From Bacilli bacterium (lineage in GTDB: Bacteria; Bacillota_I; Bacilli_A; RF39; UBA660), in contig CAAGHO010000038.1 in the NCBI GenBank assembly GCA_900769695.1, positions 1-13,343 of the forward strand: DNA of 13,343 nt. The letters run 5' to 3'. Numbering within the stretch: the stretch's first letter is position 1; every line of letters begins with the position of its first letter. Shown in pieces: positions 5,536 through 11,919 of the stretch. The notes below the pieces were generated by a model. The model did not search any database. It was not told where the DNA came from and was given only the letters and a program-made list of their open reading frames with translations. Both the position numbers and the translations under genes were made by a program.

Positions 5536-6669
5536 TTATTTTTTATTATTACCAGAAGTATAATTTTCAATAAATTCTTTTTTATAGTTTAAGAAATTAT
5601 CATCTTTTATAGCTTGTCTTAATTCCTCTGTCAGTCTAATTAAAAATCTAATATTATGAATTGAAAGTAAGCTACCTCCTAAGGTTTCTTTTGTTGTTAT
5701 TAAGTGTCTTATATATGATTTTGTATAATTTCTACATGTATAACAATCACAAGCTTCATCTATTGGAGTAAAATCTTCAATAAATTTAGCATTATTTAAA
5801 TTGATTTTCCCATACTTTGTAAAAGCTTGTCCATGTCTAGCAATTCTTGTTGGTAAAACACAATCAAAAATATCTACTCCACGTTCAACACCTTCAATTA
5901 TATCCAAAGGTTCTCCTACACCCATTAAGTATCTTACTTTATCTTTTGGTAAATATGGTATTGAATAGTCAATTGCTTTATACATATCTTCTTTTGATTC
6001 TCCATCATTTGCAACACCACCTATACTATAACCATCAAAATCTAGTTTTACAGTTTCAGTAGCAGAAAATTTTCTTAAATCTTCATAGGCTCCACCTTGA
6101 ACAATACCAAATAAGGATTGATTAGGATTTGAATGTACCTTTTTACCACGTTCTGCCCATCTTAGTGTTCTTTCAATACTATTTTTTAAATATTCATGAG
6201 AAGCACTAGCTGGTGGACATTCATCAAAACTCATAGCAATATCACTATCTAGCTTATTTTGAATTTGAATTGATTTTTCAGGAGTTAAGAAAAGATTTTT
6301 ACCATCGATATGACTTTTAAAATGAACTCCTTCTTCAGTAATATCTTTTGCTTTGTTTTTAGCTAGAGAAAAGACTTGAAAACCACCACTATCAGTTAAG
6401 ATTGGTCCATCATAGTTCATAAATTTATGAAGTCCTCCAGCATGATCAATTACATCTTCTCCAGGTCTTAACCATAAATGATATGTATTTGATAAAACAA
6501 TACCTGAACCACATGCTTTAACTTGTTCAACAGTCAATCCTTTTACTGTTGCTCTAGTTCCAACAGGCATAAACATAGGAGTATCACAAACACCATAGTT
6601 TGTTTCTAATTTTCCTAATCTTGCTTTAGTGTCTTTTTCTTCTTTTATTAAGTTATATTTAATTTTCAT
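5536..6669 (-). CDS. tgt: tRNA-guanine transglycosylase (queuine tRNA-ribosyltransferase)
   Basis: Exchanges guanine at wobble position 34 of GUN-anticodon tRNAs (Asp, Asn, His, Tyr) for preQ1, by a covalent tRNA intermediate. 377 residues, the normal bacterial length. Visible active-site elements: LTDSGGFQVFSL with D93; SFDECPP with D149; GIVQGG (188-193) and GGVA (217-220) in the preQ1 pocket; IFDCVLPTRIARHG with nucleophile D269. The zinc site is C307, C309, C312 and H338; each lies 11 residues before the Zymomonas mobilis counterpart. It has a TIM-barrel fold and is cytoplasmic. The ATG at 6669 follows AGGAAAG. It is 41 bases downstream of queA in the same operon and acts one step before QueA. 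Everything needed for catalysis is present. Confidence 0.97.
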   Translation of the reverse strand: MKIKYNLIKEEKDTKARLGKLETNYGVCDTPMFMPVGTRATVKGLTVEQVKACGSGIVLSNTYHLWLRPGEDVIDHAGGLHKFMNYDGPILTDSGGFQVFSLAKNKAKDITEEGVHFKSHIDGKNLFLTPEKSIQIQNKLDSDIAMSFDECPPASASHEYLKNSIERTLRWAERGKKVHSNPNQSLFGIVQGGAYEDLRKFSATETVKLDFDGYSIGGVANDGESKEDMYKAIDYSIPYLPKDKVRYLMGVGEPLDIIEGVERGVDIFDCVLPTRIARHGQAFTKYGKINLNNAKFIEDFTPIDEACDCYTCRNYTKSYIRHLITTKETLGGSLLSIHNIRFLIRLTEELRQAIKDDNFLNYKKEFIENYTSGNNKK

Positions 6670-6710
6670 TATACTTTCCTACTTTCTTTGTTCTACTATC
6701 AAAAATTTTT

Positions 6711-7736
6711 CTATCTTATAAACATTGCATCACCAAATGAAAAGAATCTATATTTTTCTTTTACTGCTATATTGTAAGCATTTAGAATATGTTCTTTTCC
6801 CGCTAAAGCTGAAACTAGCATAACAAGGGTTGACTTTGGTAGGTGGAAGTTAGTAATTAATGCATCTACAGCCCCAAATTTATATCCTGGATAAATAAAG
6901 ATATCAGTAAAGCCACTGCATTCACAAAAATCATTGTATTTAGTAATAACTGTTTCCAAAACTCTTGTACTTGTAGTTCCAACACTTATAATACGTTTTT
7001 TATTTTTCTTAGTTTGTTTAAGTATTTCAGCTACTTCTTTACTCATGTGATAATACTCACTATGCATCTTGTGATCCTTAACATCAGAAACACTTACAGG
7101 TCTAAATGTTCCAAGACCAACGTGTAATGTTACATAGCAAATATTTATTTTCTTTTCTTCTATTTTCTGTAATAATTCTTTAGTAAAATGAAGTCCTGCT
7201 GTTGGAGCTGCTGCACTACCAAGTTCCTTAGCATAAACTGTTTGATAACGAGATTGATCTTCTAATTTTTCATGAATATATGGTGGTAATGGCATCGTTC
7301 CTAATTTATCTAATATTTCATATAAAATACCATCATAAATTAAAGTAAAATGTCTAATTCCATCATCTAGCTCTTTTATACATTTAGCCTTCAATAATCC
7401 ATTTCCAAAGTTTACAACTGTTCCCTCTTTAATTCTTCTTGCTGGCTTAGTTAAACATTCCCAGTCATCATTTTCAATATTTTTAAGCAAAAGAATCTCA
7501 ATTACCGCTTTTGTATCTTCTTTTTCTCCAATAAGTCTTGCTGGTAAAACTTTAGTATCATTTAAAACTAAAGTATCTCCCTCATCTAAATAATCTATTA
7601 TATCAGAAAAATGTTTATGTTCTATAGAACCTGTTTTTTTATCCAATACCATTAATCTAGAAGCATCTCTTTGTTTTAATGGTGTTTGAGCTATTAATTC
7701 TTCTGGTAAATCATAATCAAAATCATCTGTTTTCAT
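6711..7736 (-). CDS. queA: S-adenosylmethionine:tRNA ribosyltransferase-isomerase
   Basis: Transfers and rearranges the ribosyl part of SAM onto preQ1 already in tRNA, giving epoxyqueuosine (oQ). 341 residues, the usual length. Recognisable from end to end: FDYDLPEELIAQ near the N-terminus, RDASRLMVLD, GDTLVLNDTKVLPARL (about 53-68), MPLPPYIH, YAKELGSAAAPTAGLHFT, the VTLHVGLGTFRPV segment, GTTSTRVLE, DIFIYPGYKF, LITNFHLPKSTLVMLVSA and a C-terminal YRFFSFGDAMFI. It is cytoplasmic and monomeric in known cases. ATG 7736 follows a good AGGAGG with 8 bases spacing. It lies 27 bases after the unknown gene at 7764-8354 and before tgt, and probably shares the promoter at 8386-8414. No preQ1 riboswitch is apparent. 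The final queuosine enzyme (QueG/QueH) and preQ1 synthesis genes are not in the window. Confidence 0.97.
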   Translation of the reverse strand: MKTDDFDYDLPEELIAQTPLKQRDASRLMVLDKKTGSIEHKHFSDIIDYLDEGDTLVLNDTKVLPARLIGEKEDTKAVIEILLLKNIENDDWECLTKPARRIKEGTVVNFGNGLLKAKCIKELDDGIRHFTLIYDGILYEILDKLGTMPLPPYIHEKLEDQSRYQTVYAKELGSAAAPTAGLHFTKELLQKIEEKKINICYVTLHVGLGTFRPVSVSDVKDHKMHSEYYHMSKEVAEILKQTKKNKKRIISVGTTSTRVLETVITKYNDFCECSGFTDIFIYPGYKFGAVDALITNFHLPKSTLVMLVSALAGKEHILNAYNIAVKEKYRFFSFGDAMFIR

Positions 7737-7763
7737 ATAAAAATCCTCCTACTATATATATGT

Positions 7764-8354
7764 TTACTTACCTTTTCCTTGGATTATTTGACCATTATGA
7801 TATATATTCATAAGCTGTTTTGAAGACATGGCATCATAAATATTAATTAGTTTATTATTCTTATTTTCTTTACTTATTTCTGATTCTTTTAAAAATTTGT
7901 CATAAATCATATCCATAACAATTAAGTCATTATTAATATAGCGAATATTATCACGTCTTTCATAAATTTTCTTTAAAAATCTATCTTCATATCTAGAAAC
8001 ATTTTTTCTTAAAATAGTATAATAACAAAATTCATCTAAACAACAAGATCTAGCAAGTACAATTATAGATTCTTGTGAATAATCATCAACTATTTTAGGA
8101 TATGTTTTATAAATTACAACCAGTGCTAATAACATCTTGGTTCGTTCTGTTGTAAGTTGATTATCATCCATAGTATTATCAACCATATCAAGCAAATCAT
8201 TAAGTTCTTTTTCCTTACCTGTGATTAATCTTAATGCCTTAATACCATCATGTGTTAAACTGCAATCTAATTCTAAATGCTGTTCTATTTCTTCTAATAA
8301 AATTTTCTTTTTCTCTTCAATAGAAGACTTTTGTGTAAATAATTTGTGTTTCAT
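7764..8354 (-). CDS. Unknown helical protein, first gene of the queA-tgt operon
   Basis: 196 residues that I do not recognise. The sequence looks almost entirely alpha-helical with no signal peptide or transmembrane segment: SIEEKKKILLEEIEQHLEL, a helix around LRLITGKEKELNDLLDMVD, then a hydrophobic helix RTKMLLALVVIYKTYPKIV (about 70-88) too short and mixed to be a clear membrane anchor. A CC pair lies in ARSCCLDEFCYYTILRK (about 106-122), followed by YEDRFLKKIYERRDNIRYINNDLI. The C-terminal 40 residues are Lys/Asn-rich. Start ATG 8354 has only a weak GGTGAT ribosome site. A strong promoter precedes it, and queA begins 27 bases after its stop, so it is probably cotranscribed with queA and tgt, although nothing in the sequence ties it to queuosine. 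Confidence 0.78.
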   Translation of the reverse strand: MKHKLFTQKSSIEEKKKILLEEIEQHLELDCSLTHDGIKALRLITGKEKELNDLLDMVDNTMDDNQLTTERTKMLLALVVIYKTYPKIVDDYSQESIIVLARSCCLDEFCYYTILRKNVSRYEDRFLKKIYERRDNIRYINNDLIVMDMIYDKFLKESEISKENKNNKLINIYDAMSSKQLMNIYHNGQIIQGKGK

Positions 8355-8385
8355 ATAAATATCACCATCTAACTAAATCTAGCTA

Positions 8386-8414
8386 ATTATATCATATATT
8401 TATTAAATTTTCAA
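8386..8414 (-). promoter_or_regulatory. Promoter of the 7764-8354 gene, queA and tgt
   Basis: TTGAAA (8414-8409), 17 bases, TATAAT (8391-8386) with a TGA extension before the -10. It is about 32 bases upstream of the ATG at 8354 and immediately downstream of the terminator of the preceding gene. Confidence 0.72.
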
Positions 8415-8429
8415 AAATACTTTTCGATA

Positions 8430-8464
8430 AAAGAAAAACTGATATCTAGTTCAAATACCAGTTT
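8430..8464 (-). terminator. Intrinsic terminator of the repeat-protein gene
   Basis: A 10-bp stem AAACTGGTAT/ATATCAGTTT with one G-U pair (8464-8455 with 8445-8436), a 9-base loop, then UUCUUUU. It lies 14 bases after the stop of the gene at 8478. Confidence 0.8.
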
Positions 8465-8477
8465 GTTTTTTTACTTT

Positions 8478-9437
8478 TTATTTTGTTTCCATTTCTTTTC
8501 TTTTAGTTTCTATCCTTTCTTTAACTTTAGTATATGCTTTTGGATAGTCTTTTGCTAAATCATCATTTATATCCTTAGTCAACATTAACATCAATACAAA
8601 TGTTTCAACTCTTTTCTCAACAGTTGGATCAGACATCAATACCGTTTGTAATTTATCATAATTACGTATAGCATCATCCCTTTTTTCTGGAATTTGCATA
8701 TCAAGACAAAATTTTATTTTTAATTCAAGAACTTTCTCTTTATATTTTTTATTTAATGATTTATAAATTGTATTTTCTTCTGATGATTCTTGTTTTTTAT
8801 TTAGTTTGTCACCTTTTTCTGTAACATTTGTTTTATAGTGAGAAACATTTAACATTGTAGTTTCTTCTTTTTTCAATTGGTTTTGAATTATTTCATTATT
8901 TGGAACGGTTTTTTCGATTTTTTCTGCTTCACTACATCGTTGTTGGTTTATATACATCTTTGTTAGTTGGCTTTGAATTATTTCATTATTTGGATAGTGT
9001 CTTGCAATTTCTTCTGCTTCACTATATCGGTGTTTATTTATATATATCTTCATTAGTTGACTTTGAATTATTTCATAATCAGGAAAACGTTTAGCTATTT
9101 CTTTTGCTTCATTATATCTGTGTTGATTTATATATGCCTTGATTAGAAGACTTTGAATTACTTCTTCACTAGGAAAGTATTTTGCTATCTTTTCATTTTC
9201 TTCATAAGCACCTTCTTCTATATAATGATTCATCACTTTGCTTATAACAATTAATTTGCTTTGGATTGTATCACTATCTGGAAATTTTTTGATTATTTGG
9301 CTTATTTCATTATAATTTTCTGTTTTAAGGTAAACATCAATTAATTGACAATAAAGGTCTTCTATTATACTCTCATAGTTATCTCTTTCTAAATATTTTT
9401 GATTATGTTTTTCTTCGTTATTACCAAATACTATCAT
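8478..9437 (-). CDS. Protein of 30-residue TPR-like helical repeats, unknown function
   Basis: 319 residues, not recognised as a named family. Residues about 25-190 are tandem repeats, mostly of exactly 30 residues, with the pattern IQSQLxKxYINxxRYxEAEEIAxxxPNxE. This predicts two helices per unit, as in TPR-type solenoids but shorter than the 34-residue TPR. One unit (about 60-95) is 36 residues long and the first is degenerate. A charged linker follows (about 195-235), then a helical C-terminal part (LKIKFCLDMQIPEKRDDAIRNYD, shown as LKIKFCLDMQ and IPEKRDDAIRNYD) ending in a very basic/acidic tail. No signal peptide or membrane segment, so probably a cytoplasmic protein-binding scaffold. 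ATG 9437 follows GGAGG with 7 bases spacing. It is monocistronic with its own promoter and terminator. The repeat is also visible at DNA level. Confidence 0.85.
   Translation of the reverse strand: MIVFGNNEEKHNQKYLERDNYESIIEDLYCQLIDVYLKTENYNEISQIIKKFPDSDTIQSKLIVISKVMNHYIEEGAYEENEKIAKYFPSEEVIQSLLIKAYINQHRYNEAKEIAKRFPDYEIIQSQLMKIYINKHRYSEAEEIARHYPNNEIIQSQLTKMYINQQRCSEAEKIEKTVPNNEIIQNQLKKEETTMLNVSHYKTNVTEKGDKLNKKQESSEENTIYKSLNKKYKEKVLELKIKFCLDMQIPEKRDDAIRNYDKLQTVLMSDPTVEKRVETFVLMLMLTKDINDDLAKDYPKAYTKVKERIETKRKEMETK
8881..9150 (-). repeat. Three 90-bp tandem coding repeats
   Basis: Units at 8881-8970, 8971-9060 and 9061-9150; adjacent units match at about 72 of 90 bases by my count. Each encodes one 30-residue helical repeat. 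A longer 108-bp relative (9151-9258) and a diverged 90-bp one (9259-9348) precede them in the gene. The in-frame period and high similarity of the last three units suggest recent duplication within the gene. Confidence 0.85.
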
Positions 9438-9462
9438 AATTGTGCCTCCATTTATGTTTATT

Positions 9463-9492
9463 ATTATAATTTATATATAGTAGTTTAGTCAA
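9463..9492 (-). promoter_or_regulatory. Promoter of the repeat-protein gene
   Basis: TTGACT (9492-9487), 18 bases, TATAAT (9468-9463), about 26 bases before the ATG at 9437. It begins just after the ruvB terminator. Confidence 0.68.
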
Positions 9493-9500
9493 TCATTATT

Positions 9501-9536
9501 AGAAAAATAGATTATTCGCCTTTAGAATAATCTATT
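9501..9536 (-). terminator. ruvAB terminator embedded in the end of ruvB
   Basis: A perfect 12-bp stem AATAGATTATTC/GAATAATCTATT (9536-9525 with 9517-9506), a 7-base loop, then a short U-run. The 5' arm and loop are the last codons of ruvB and the 3' arm contains its TAA stop, so the coding sequence doubles as the terminator. Confidence 0.85.
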
Positions 9537-10516
9537 CCTAGAATTTTATATCCATATTCAGTAACAACTCGTCCACGATTTGTTCTTTTTAGTAAACCTC
9601 TTTGTAATAAATATGGTTCATAAACATCTTCTATTGTTGCTACTTCTTCACCTATAGAACTACTAATAGCTTCAACTCCAACTGGTCCACCATTAAATTT
9701 TTCTATAATTGTTAATAATAGTTGCCTATCAACATCATCTAAACCAAACTTATCCACTTTAAGCCGTTCTAAAGCATGGTTAGTAATTTCTTTAGTAATT
9801 GTTCCATCACCTGTTACTAAAGCAAAATCTCTAACTCTTTTTAAGAGTCTATTAGCAATTCTTGGTGTACCTCTGCTTCTTTTAGCAAGTTCCATTGCAG
9901 CATCATCTTCTATTGAAGTATTTAATACTCGAGCTGTTCTTTTAACTATTTTTTCTAATTCATCATCTGTATAAAATTGCAACTTAGAAATTATACCAAA
10001 ACGATCTCTTAGTGGGGAAGTCAAGTCACCTGCACGAGTTGTTGCTCCTACAAGAGTAAATGGTGGTAAATCTATTTTTATACTTTTACTACTACCTTCA
10101 CCACCTATAATTATATCTAGAGTAAAATCTTCCATAGCTGGATATAATATTTCCTCAATAAATTTTGGGATTCTATGAATTTCATCAATAAATAATACAT
10201 CACCTGCTTCTAATGTTGATAAAATTGCGGCAAGATCTCCTGCCTTTTCAATACTTGGACCACTTGCAGTTTTAATGTTTGTTCCCATTTCATTAGCAAT
10301 AATATAAGCAAGTGTTGTTTTTCCAAGTCCAGGGGGACCATATAATAAAACATGATCTAGTGGTTCTCTTCTAATCTTAGCTGCTTCAATAAATATTTTT
10401 ATATTTTCTTTAACGTCTTTTTGTCCAATATATTCGTCTAAGACTTCTGGTCTAATTGAATTATCTAAAATACCATCATCTTCTACTTCTACGTTTCTAA
10501 TAATACTTTCTTCCAT
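9512..10516 (-). CDS. ruvB: Holliday junction branch-migration ATPase RuvB
   Basis: The hexameric AAA+ motor that, with RuvA, drives branch migration of Holliday junctions in recombinational repair. 334 residues, normal length. Walker A GPPGLGKTT is at 60-68, Walker B LFIDEIHR at 108-115, sensor 1 within LVGATTRAGDLTSPLRDRFG (about 155-174) with the arginine finger in PLRDRFG (R170), and sensor 2 in RGTPRIANRLLKRVRD. The C-terminal winged-helix domain (GGPVGVEAISSSIGEE... then LLKRTNRGRVVTEYGYKILG) is intact. Start ATG 10516 follows AGGAGG with 8 bases spacing; this site overlaps the ruvA stop codon, 12 bases upstream, so the two genes are coupled. Both are under the LexA-box promoter at 11119-11148. 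There is no ruvC nearby, as expected where RecU resolves junctions. Last gene of its operon. Confidence 0.98.
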   Translation of the reverse strand: MEESIIRNVEVEDDGILDNSIRPEVLDEYIGQKDVKENIKIFIEAAKIRREPLDHVLLYGPPGLGKTTLAYIIANEMGTNIKTASGPSIEKAGDLAAILSTLEAGDVLFIDEIHRIPKFIEEILYPAMEDFTLDIIIGGEGSSKSIKIDLPPFTLVGATTRAGDLTSPLRDRFGIISKLQFYTDDELEKIVKRTARVLNTSIEDDAAMELAKRSRGTPRIANRLLKRVRDFALVTGDGTITKEITNHALERLKVDKFGLDDVDRQLLLTIIEKFNGGPVGVEAISSSIGEEVATIEDVYEPYLLQRGLLKRTNRGRVVTEYGYKILGIDYSKGE

Positions 10517-10528
10517 CTAAGTAACCTC

Positions 10529-11089
10529 CTATTTTAATAGTAGTTTTAGTGCTTCTTTAACCTGTTGTTCTATAGGTAATTTAGCATCAACTTGACCAAT
10601 AATATTTTTAAATTCTTTTTCTTTGTATCCTAATCCTTTTAATACTTCTTTCAACTCATCATTAGAATTAGTATTTTCTAAAGTTTCATTAACACTAATA
10701 TTTAATTTTCCTTTTAAATCAAGTATTATTTGTCGAGCTAATTTATCACCTATTTTAGGAAATTTCTTTAAATATAAGATGTTTTCTCTTTCAATTGCAT
10801 CAATTATTCCAGAAGGAGTTGATGCTGCAAGAATTGGTAAAGCCATTTTGCAACCAAGTCCTTTGACAGAAATAAGCCTTAAGAACATTTCTTTTTCTTC
10901 TTTATTAATAAATCCAAATAAAGAGTGCTCATCTTCTTTTATTTGTTGATATAAGTAAACTTTATATTCATTATTTTCTACAAATGAATATGGATTAGCT
11001 ACATAGATTAAGTATCCTATCCCACTATTTTCAAGTGTAATAGAATTAAAATCAACTTCTGTTATTTTTCCAATCATATAATTATACAT
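10529..11089 (-). CDS. ruvA: Holliday junction DNA-binding protein RuvA
   Basis: The tetramer that binds the four-way junction and loads RuvB. 186 residues, slightly short (about 200 is typical). An N-terminal OB-fold (about 1-62) has the family-like GIGYLIYVANPYSF segment. Two helix-hairpin-helix motifs follow, the first VKGLGCKMA (about 75-83) and the second FPKIGDKLAR (about 110-119) leading into QIILDLKGKL. A short linker and the RuvB-binding C-terminal domain (about 143-186) follow, with LKGLGYKEKEF. The acidic pin is not obvious, and HhH1 has GLGCK where GIGPK is common. Start ATG 11089 is preferred over the internal ATG 11077, because GTAGGT lies upstream and Staphylococcus RuvA also begins MYxYxxGK. 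Promoter with an SOS box lies directly upstream. Coupled to ruvB. Confidence 0.96.
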   Translation of the reverse strand: MYNYMIGKITEVDFNSITLENSGIGYLIYVANPYSFVENNEYKVYLYQQIKEDEHSLFGFINKEEKEMFLRLISVKGLGCKMALPILAASTPSGIIDAIERENILYLKKFPKIGDKLARQIILDLKGKLNISVNETLENTNSNDELKEVLKGLGYKEKEFKNIIGQVDAKLPIEQQVKEALKLLLK

Positions 11090-11118
11090 AGTATATACCT
11101 ACTTTCTTTAATAAATCA

Positions 11119-11148
11119 ATTATACTCTAACAAACATTTGTTTGTCAA
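11119..11148 (-). promoter_or_regulatory. ruvAB promoter
   Basis: A consensus TTGACA (11148-11143), an 18-base spacer and a consensus TATAAT (11124-11119), about 30 bases upstream of the ruvA ATG. The spacer contains the LexA-box match at 11131-11144, so repressor binding would block RNA polymerase. Confidence 0.85.
11131..11144 (-). promoter_or_regulatory. LexA (DinR) SOS box in the ruvAB promoter
   Basis: The minus strand reads CAAACAAATGTTTG, matching 13 of 14 positions of the Gram-positive LexA consensus CGAACRNRYGTTYG (G at position 2 is A). It is extended by one base each side to a 7-bp inverted repeat ACAAACA-AA-TGTTTGT (one base of this arm overlaps the -35). Known biology: ruvAB is LexA-controlled in Bacillus subtilis. 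LexA itself is not in the window, so regulation is inferred. Confidence 0.78.
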
Positions 11149-11157
11149 CATTACATG

Positions 11158-11181
11158 AAAAAAGATACTTAAAAAGCATCT
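11158..11181 (-). terminator. Terminator of the TasA-like gene at 11185-11835
   Basis: AGATGC/GTATCT (11181-11176 with 11168-11163), 6 bp with one G-U pair and a 7-base loop, then a run of U just before the ruvAB promoter. The stem is short, so moderate confidence. Confidence 0.6.
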
Positions 11182-11184
11182 GTT

Positions 11185-11835
11185 TTACTCAACTGTATTT
11201 AAGTTAACACTATCAACAACAACTTTTGCATGAAAGTGTTTTCCTAAAACTGTATTAGTTGCACTCTCATCTATCCAAATTCTTATTTTATAATCAATTG
11301 TTCCTTTAGAATTTAAAGTACCTGAAGCTACTGTAAAATCACTTTTTTGAAGATTTTCAAGTAGTACTGGTTCTTCATCATTAATACTAATTTTAATAAT
11401 TGATTTAGATAATAATTTATCCTGACACTTATCTTCATTAATTATATCTTGATCATCAACAATTCTAACTTTATATGAAGCATTCAAACTTCCAGAATTT
11501 GTTATTTTAAATGTATAAGGTTCTGATTTTAGACCATCCTCATCACTTATTGGATATGCTCCATTTAAGGTTAGATTAGTATCATCTTTTAAATAATCAA
11601 TCTTAAGTGTACCAACAGTCATTGTATTATAATCTTCTTCTTTTACTGTTGATGTAAAAATAGAATATGTACCAGCTATTGCCATAACAACCATTAAGAA
11701 GATAGAAAAAATCAATAGTTTTATTTCTCTTGCAAAAGATTTTGTTATATTAACTTTAACTGGTTTTTCAGTTTCTTTGTTTTTCTTTTCTTCACTTGGT
11801 ACTATTTTTTTTACTCGATATGCTTTTTTTGCCAT
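11185..11835 (-). CDS. TasA/CalY-like surface protein with long cytoplasmic N-terminus
   Basis: 216 residues. A 36-residue Lys-rich N-terminal region (MAKKAYRVKKIVPSEEKKNK...) precedes one hydrophobic segment at about 38-55 that ends AGTYSIFTSTVK, the TasA/camelysin-type junction (family AGTYAYFT-like). Then YNTMTVGTLKIDYLKDD (about 69-85), YTFKITNSGSLNASYKVRIVDD (about 106-127, quoted as YTFKITNSGSLN and ASYKVRIVDD) and IRIWIDESA (about 184-192), the same order as in 3008-3613. Unlike that paralog it has a much longer basic tail before the membrane segment and Ser instead of Ala-Trp at the junction, so it may be an anchored, uncleaved form. Start ATG 11835 follows AGGGGA. It is monocistronic. 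Its -35 lies inside the thyA terminator. No sipW peptidase is in the window. Confidence 0.75.
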   Translation of the reverse strand: MAKKAYRVKKIVPSEEKKNKETEKPVKVNITKSFAREIKLLIFSIFLMVVMAIAGTYSIFTSTVKEEDYNTMTVGTLKIDYLKDDTNLTLNGAYPISDEDGLKSEPYTFKITNSGSLNASYKVRIVDDQDIINEDKCQDKLLSKSIIKISINDEEPVLLENLQKSDFTVASGTLNSKGTIDYKIRIWIDESATNTVLGKHFHAKVVVDSVNLNTVE

Positions 11836-11865
11836 AATTATTTCCCCTATTCTTTATTTATATTA

Positions 11866-11894
11866 ATTATATCAGAAGAAAAAAGAATTAACAA
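11866..11894 (-). promoter_or_regulatory. Promoter of the TasA-like gene at 11185-11835
   Basis: TTGTTA (11894-11889), 17 bases, TATAAT (11871-11866) with a TGA extended -10. The -35 overlaps the loop and 3' arm of the thyA terminator (11876-11911). Confidence 0.68.
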
Positions 11895-11911
11895 GAAGTT
11901 AGTTAATTCTT
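11876..11911 (-). terminator. Intrinsic terminator of thyA
   Basis: A perfect 10-bp stem AAGAATTAAC/GTTAATTCTT (11911-11902 with 11892-11883), a 9-base loop and a following U-rich run. It lies 9 bases after the thyA stop codon (11920-11922). Confidence 0.85.
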
Positions 11912-11919
11912 GATAATTT

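Noticed and set aside
5847..6062. Plus-strand open frame of 71 codons, Leu/His-rich
   Set aside because: Lies wholly antisense inside tgt, has no ribosome site, and its composition is what the complement of tgt codons gives.
7737..7763. Possible preQ1 riboswitch before queA
   Set aside because: Only 27 bases separate queA from the gene before it, too short for the aptamer plus the strong AGGAGG site, and the leader at 8355-8385 is also short with no matching loop sequence.
8900..9094. Plus-strand open frame of 64 codons with an internal repeat
   Set aside because: Antisense to the repeat-protein gene; its repeat is only the mirror of the 90-bp coding repeats.
8881..9348. Regularly spaced repeats that could suggest a CRISPR array
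   Set aside because: The whole 90-bp unit is repeated in frame with no unique spacers, and it encodes a regular helical protein repeat.
10623..10949. Plus-strand open frame of 108 codons
   Set aside because: Completely antisense to ruvA, which is certain; no start signals.
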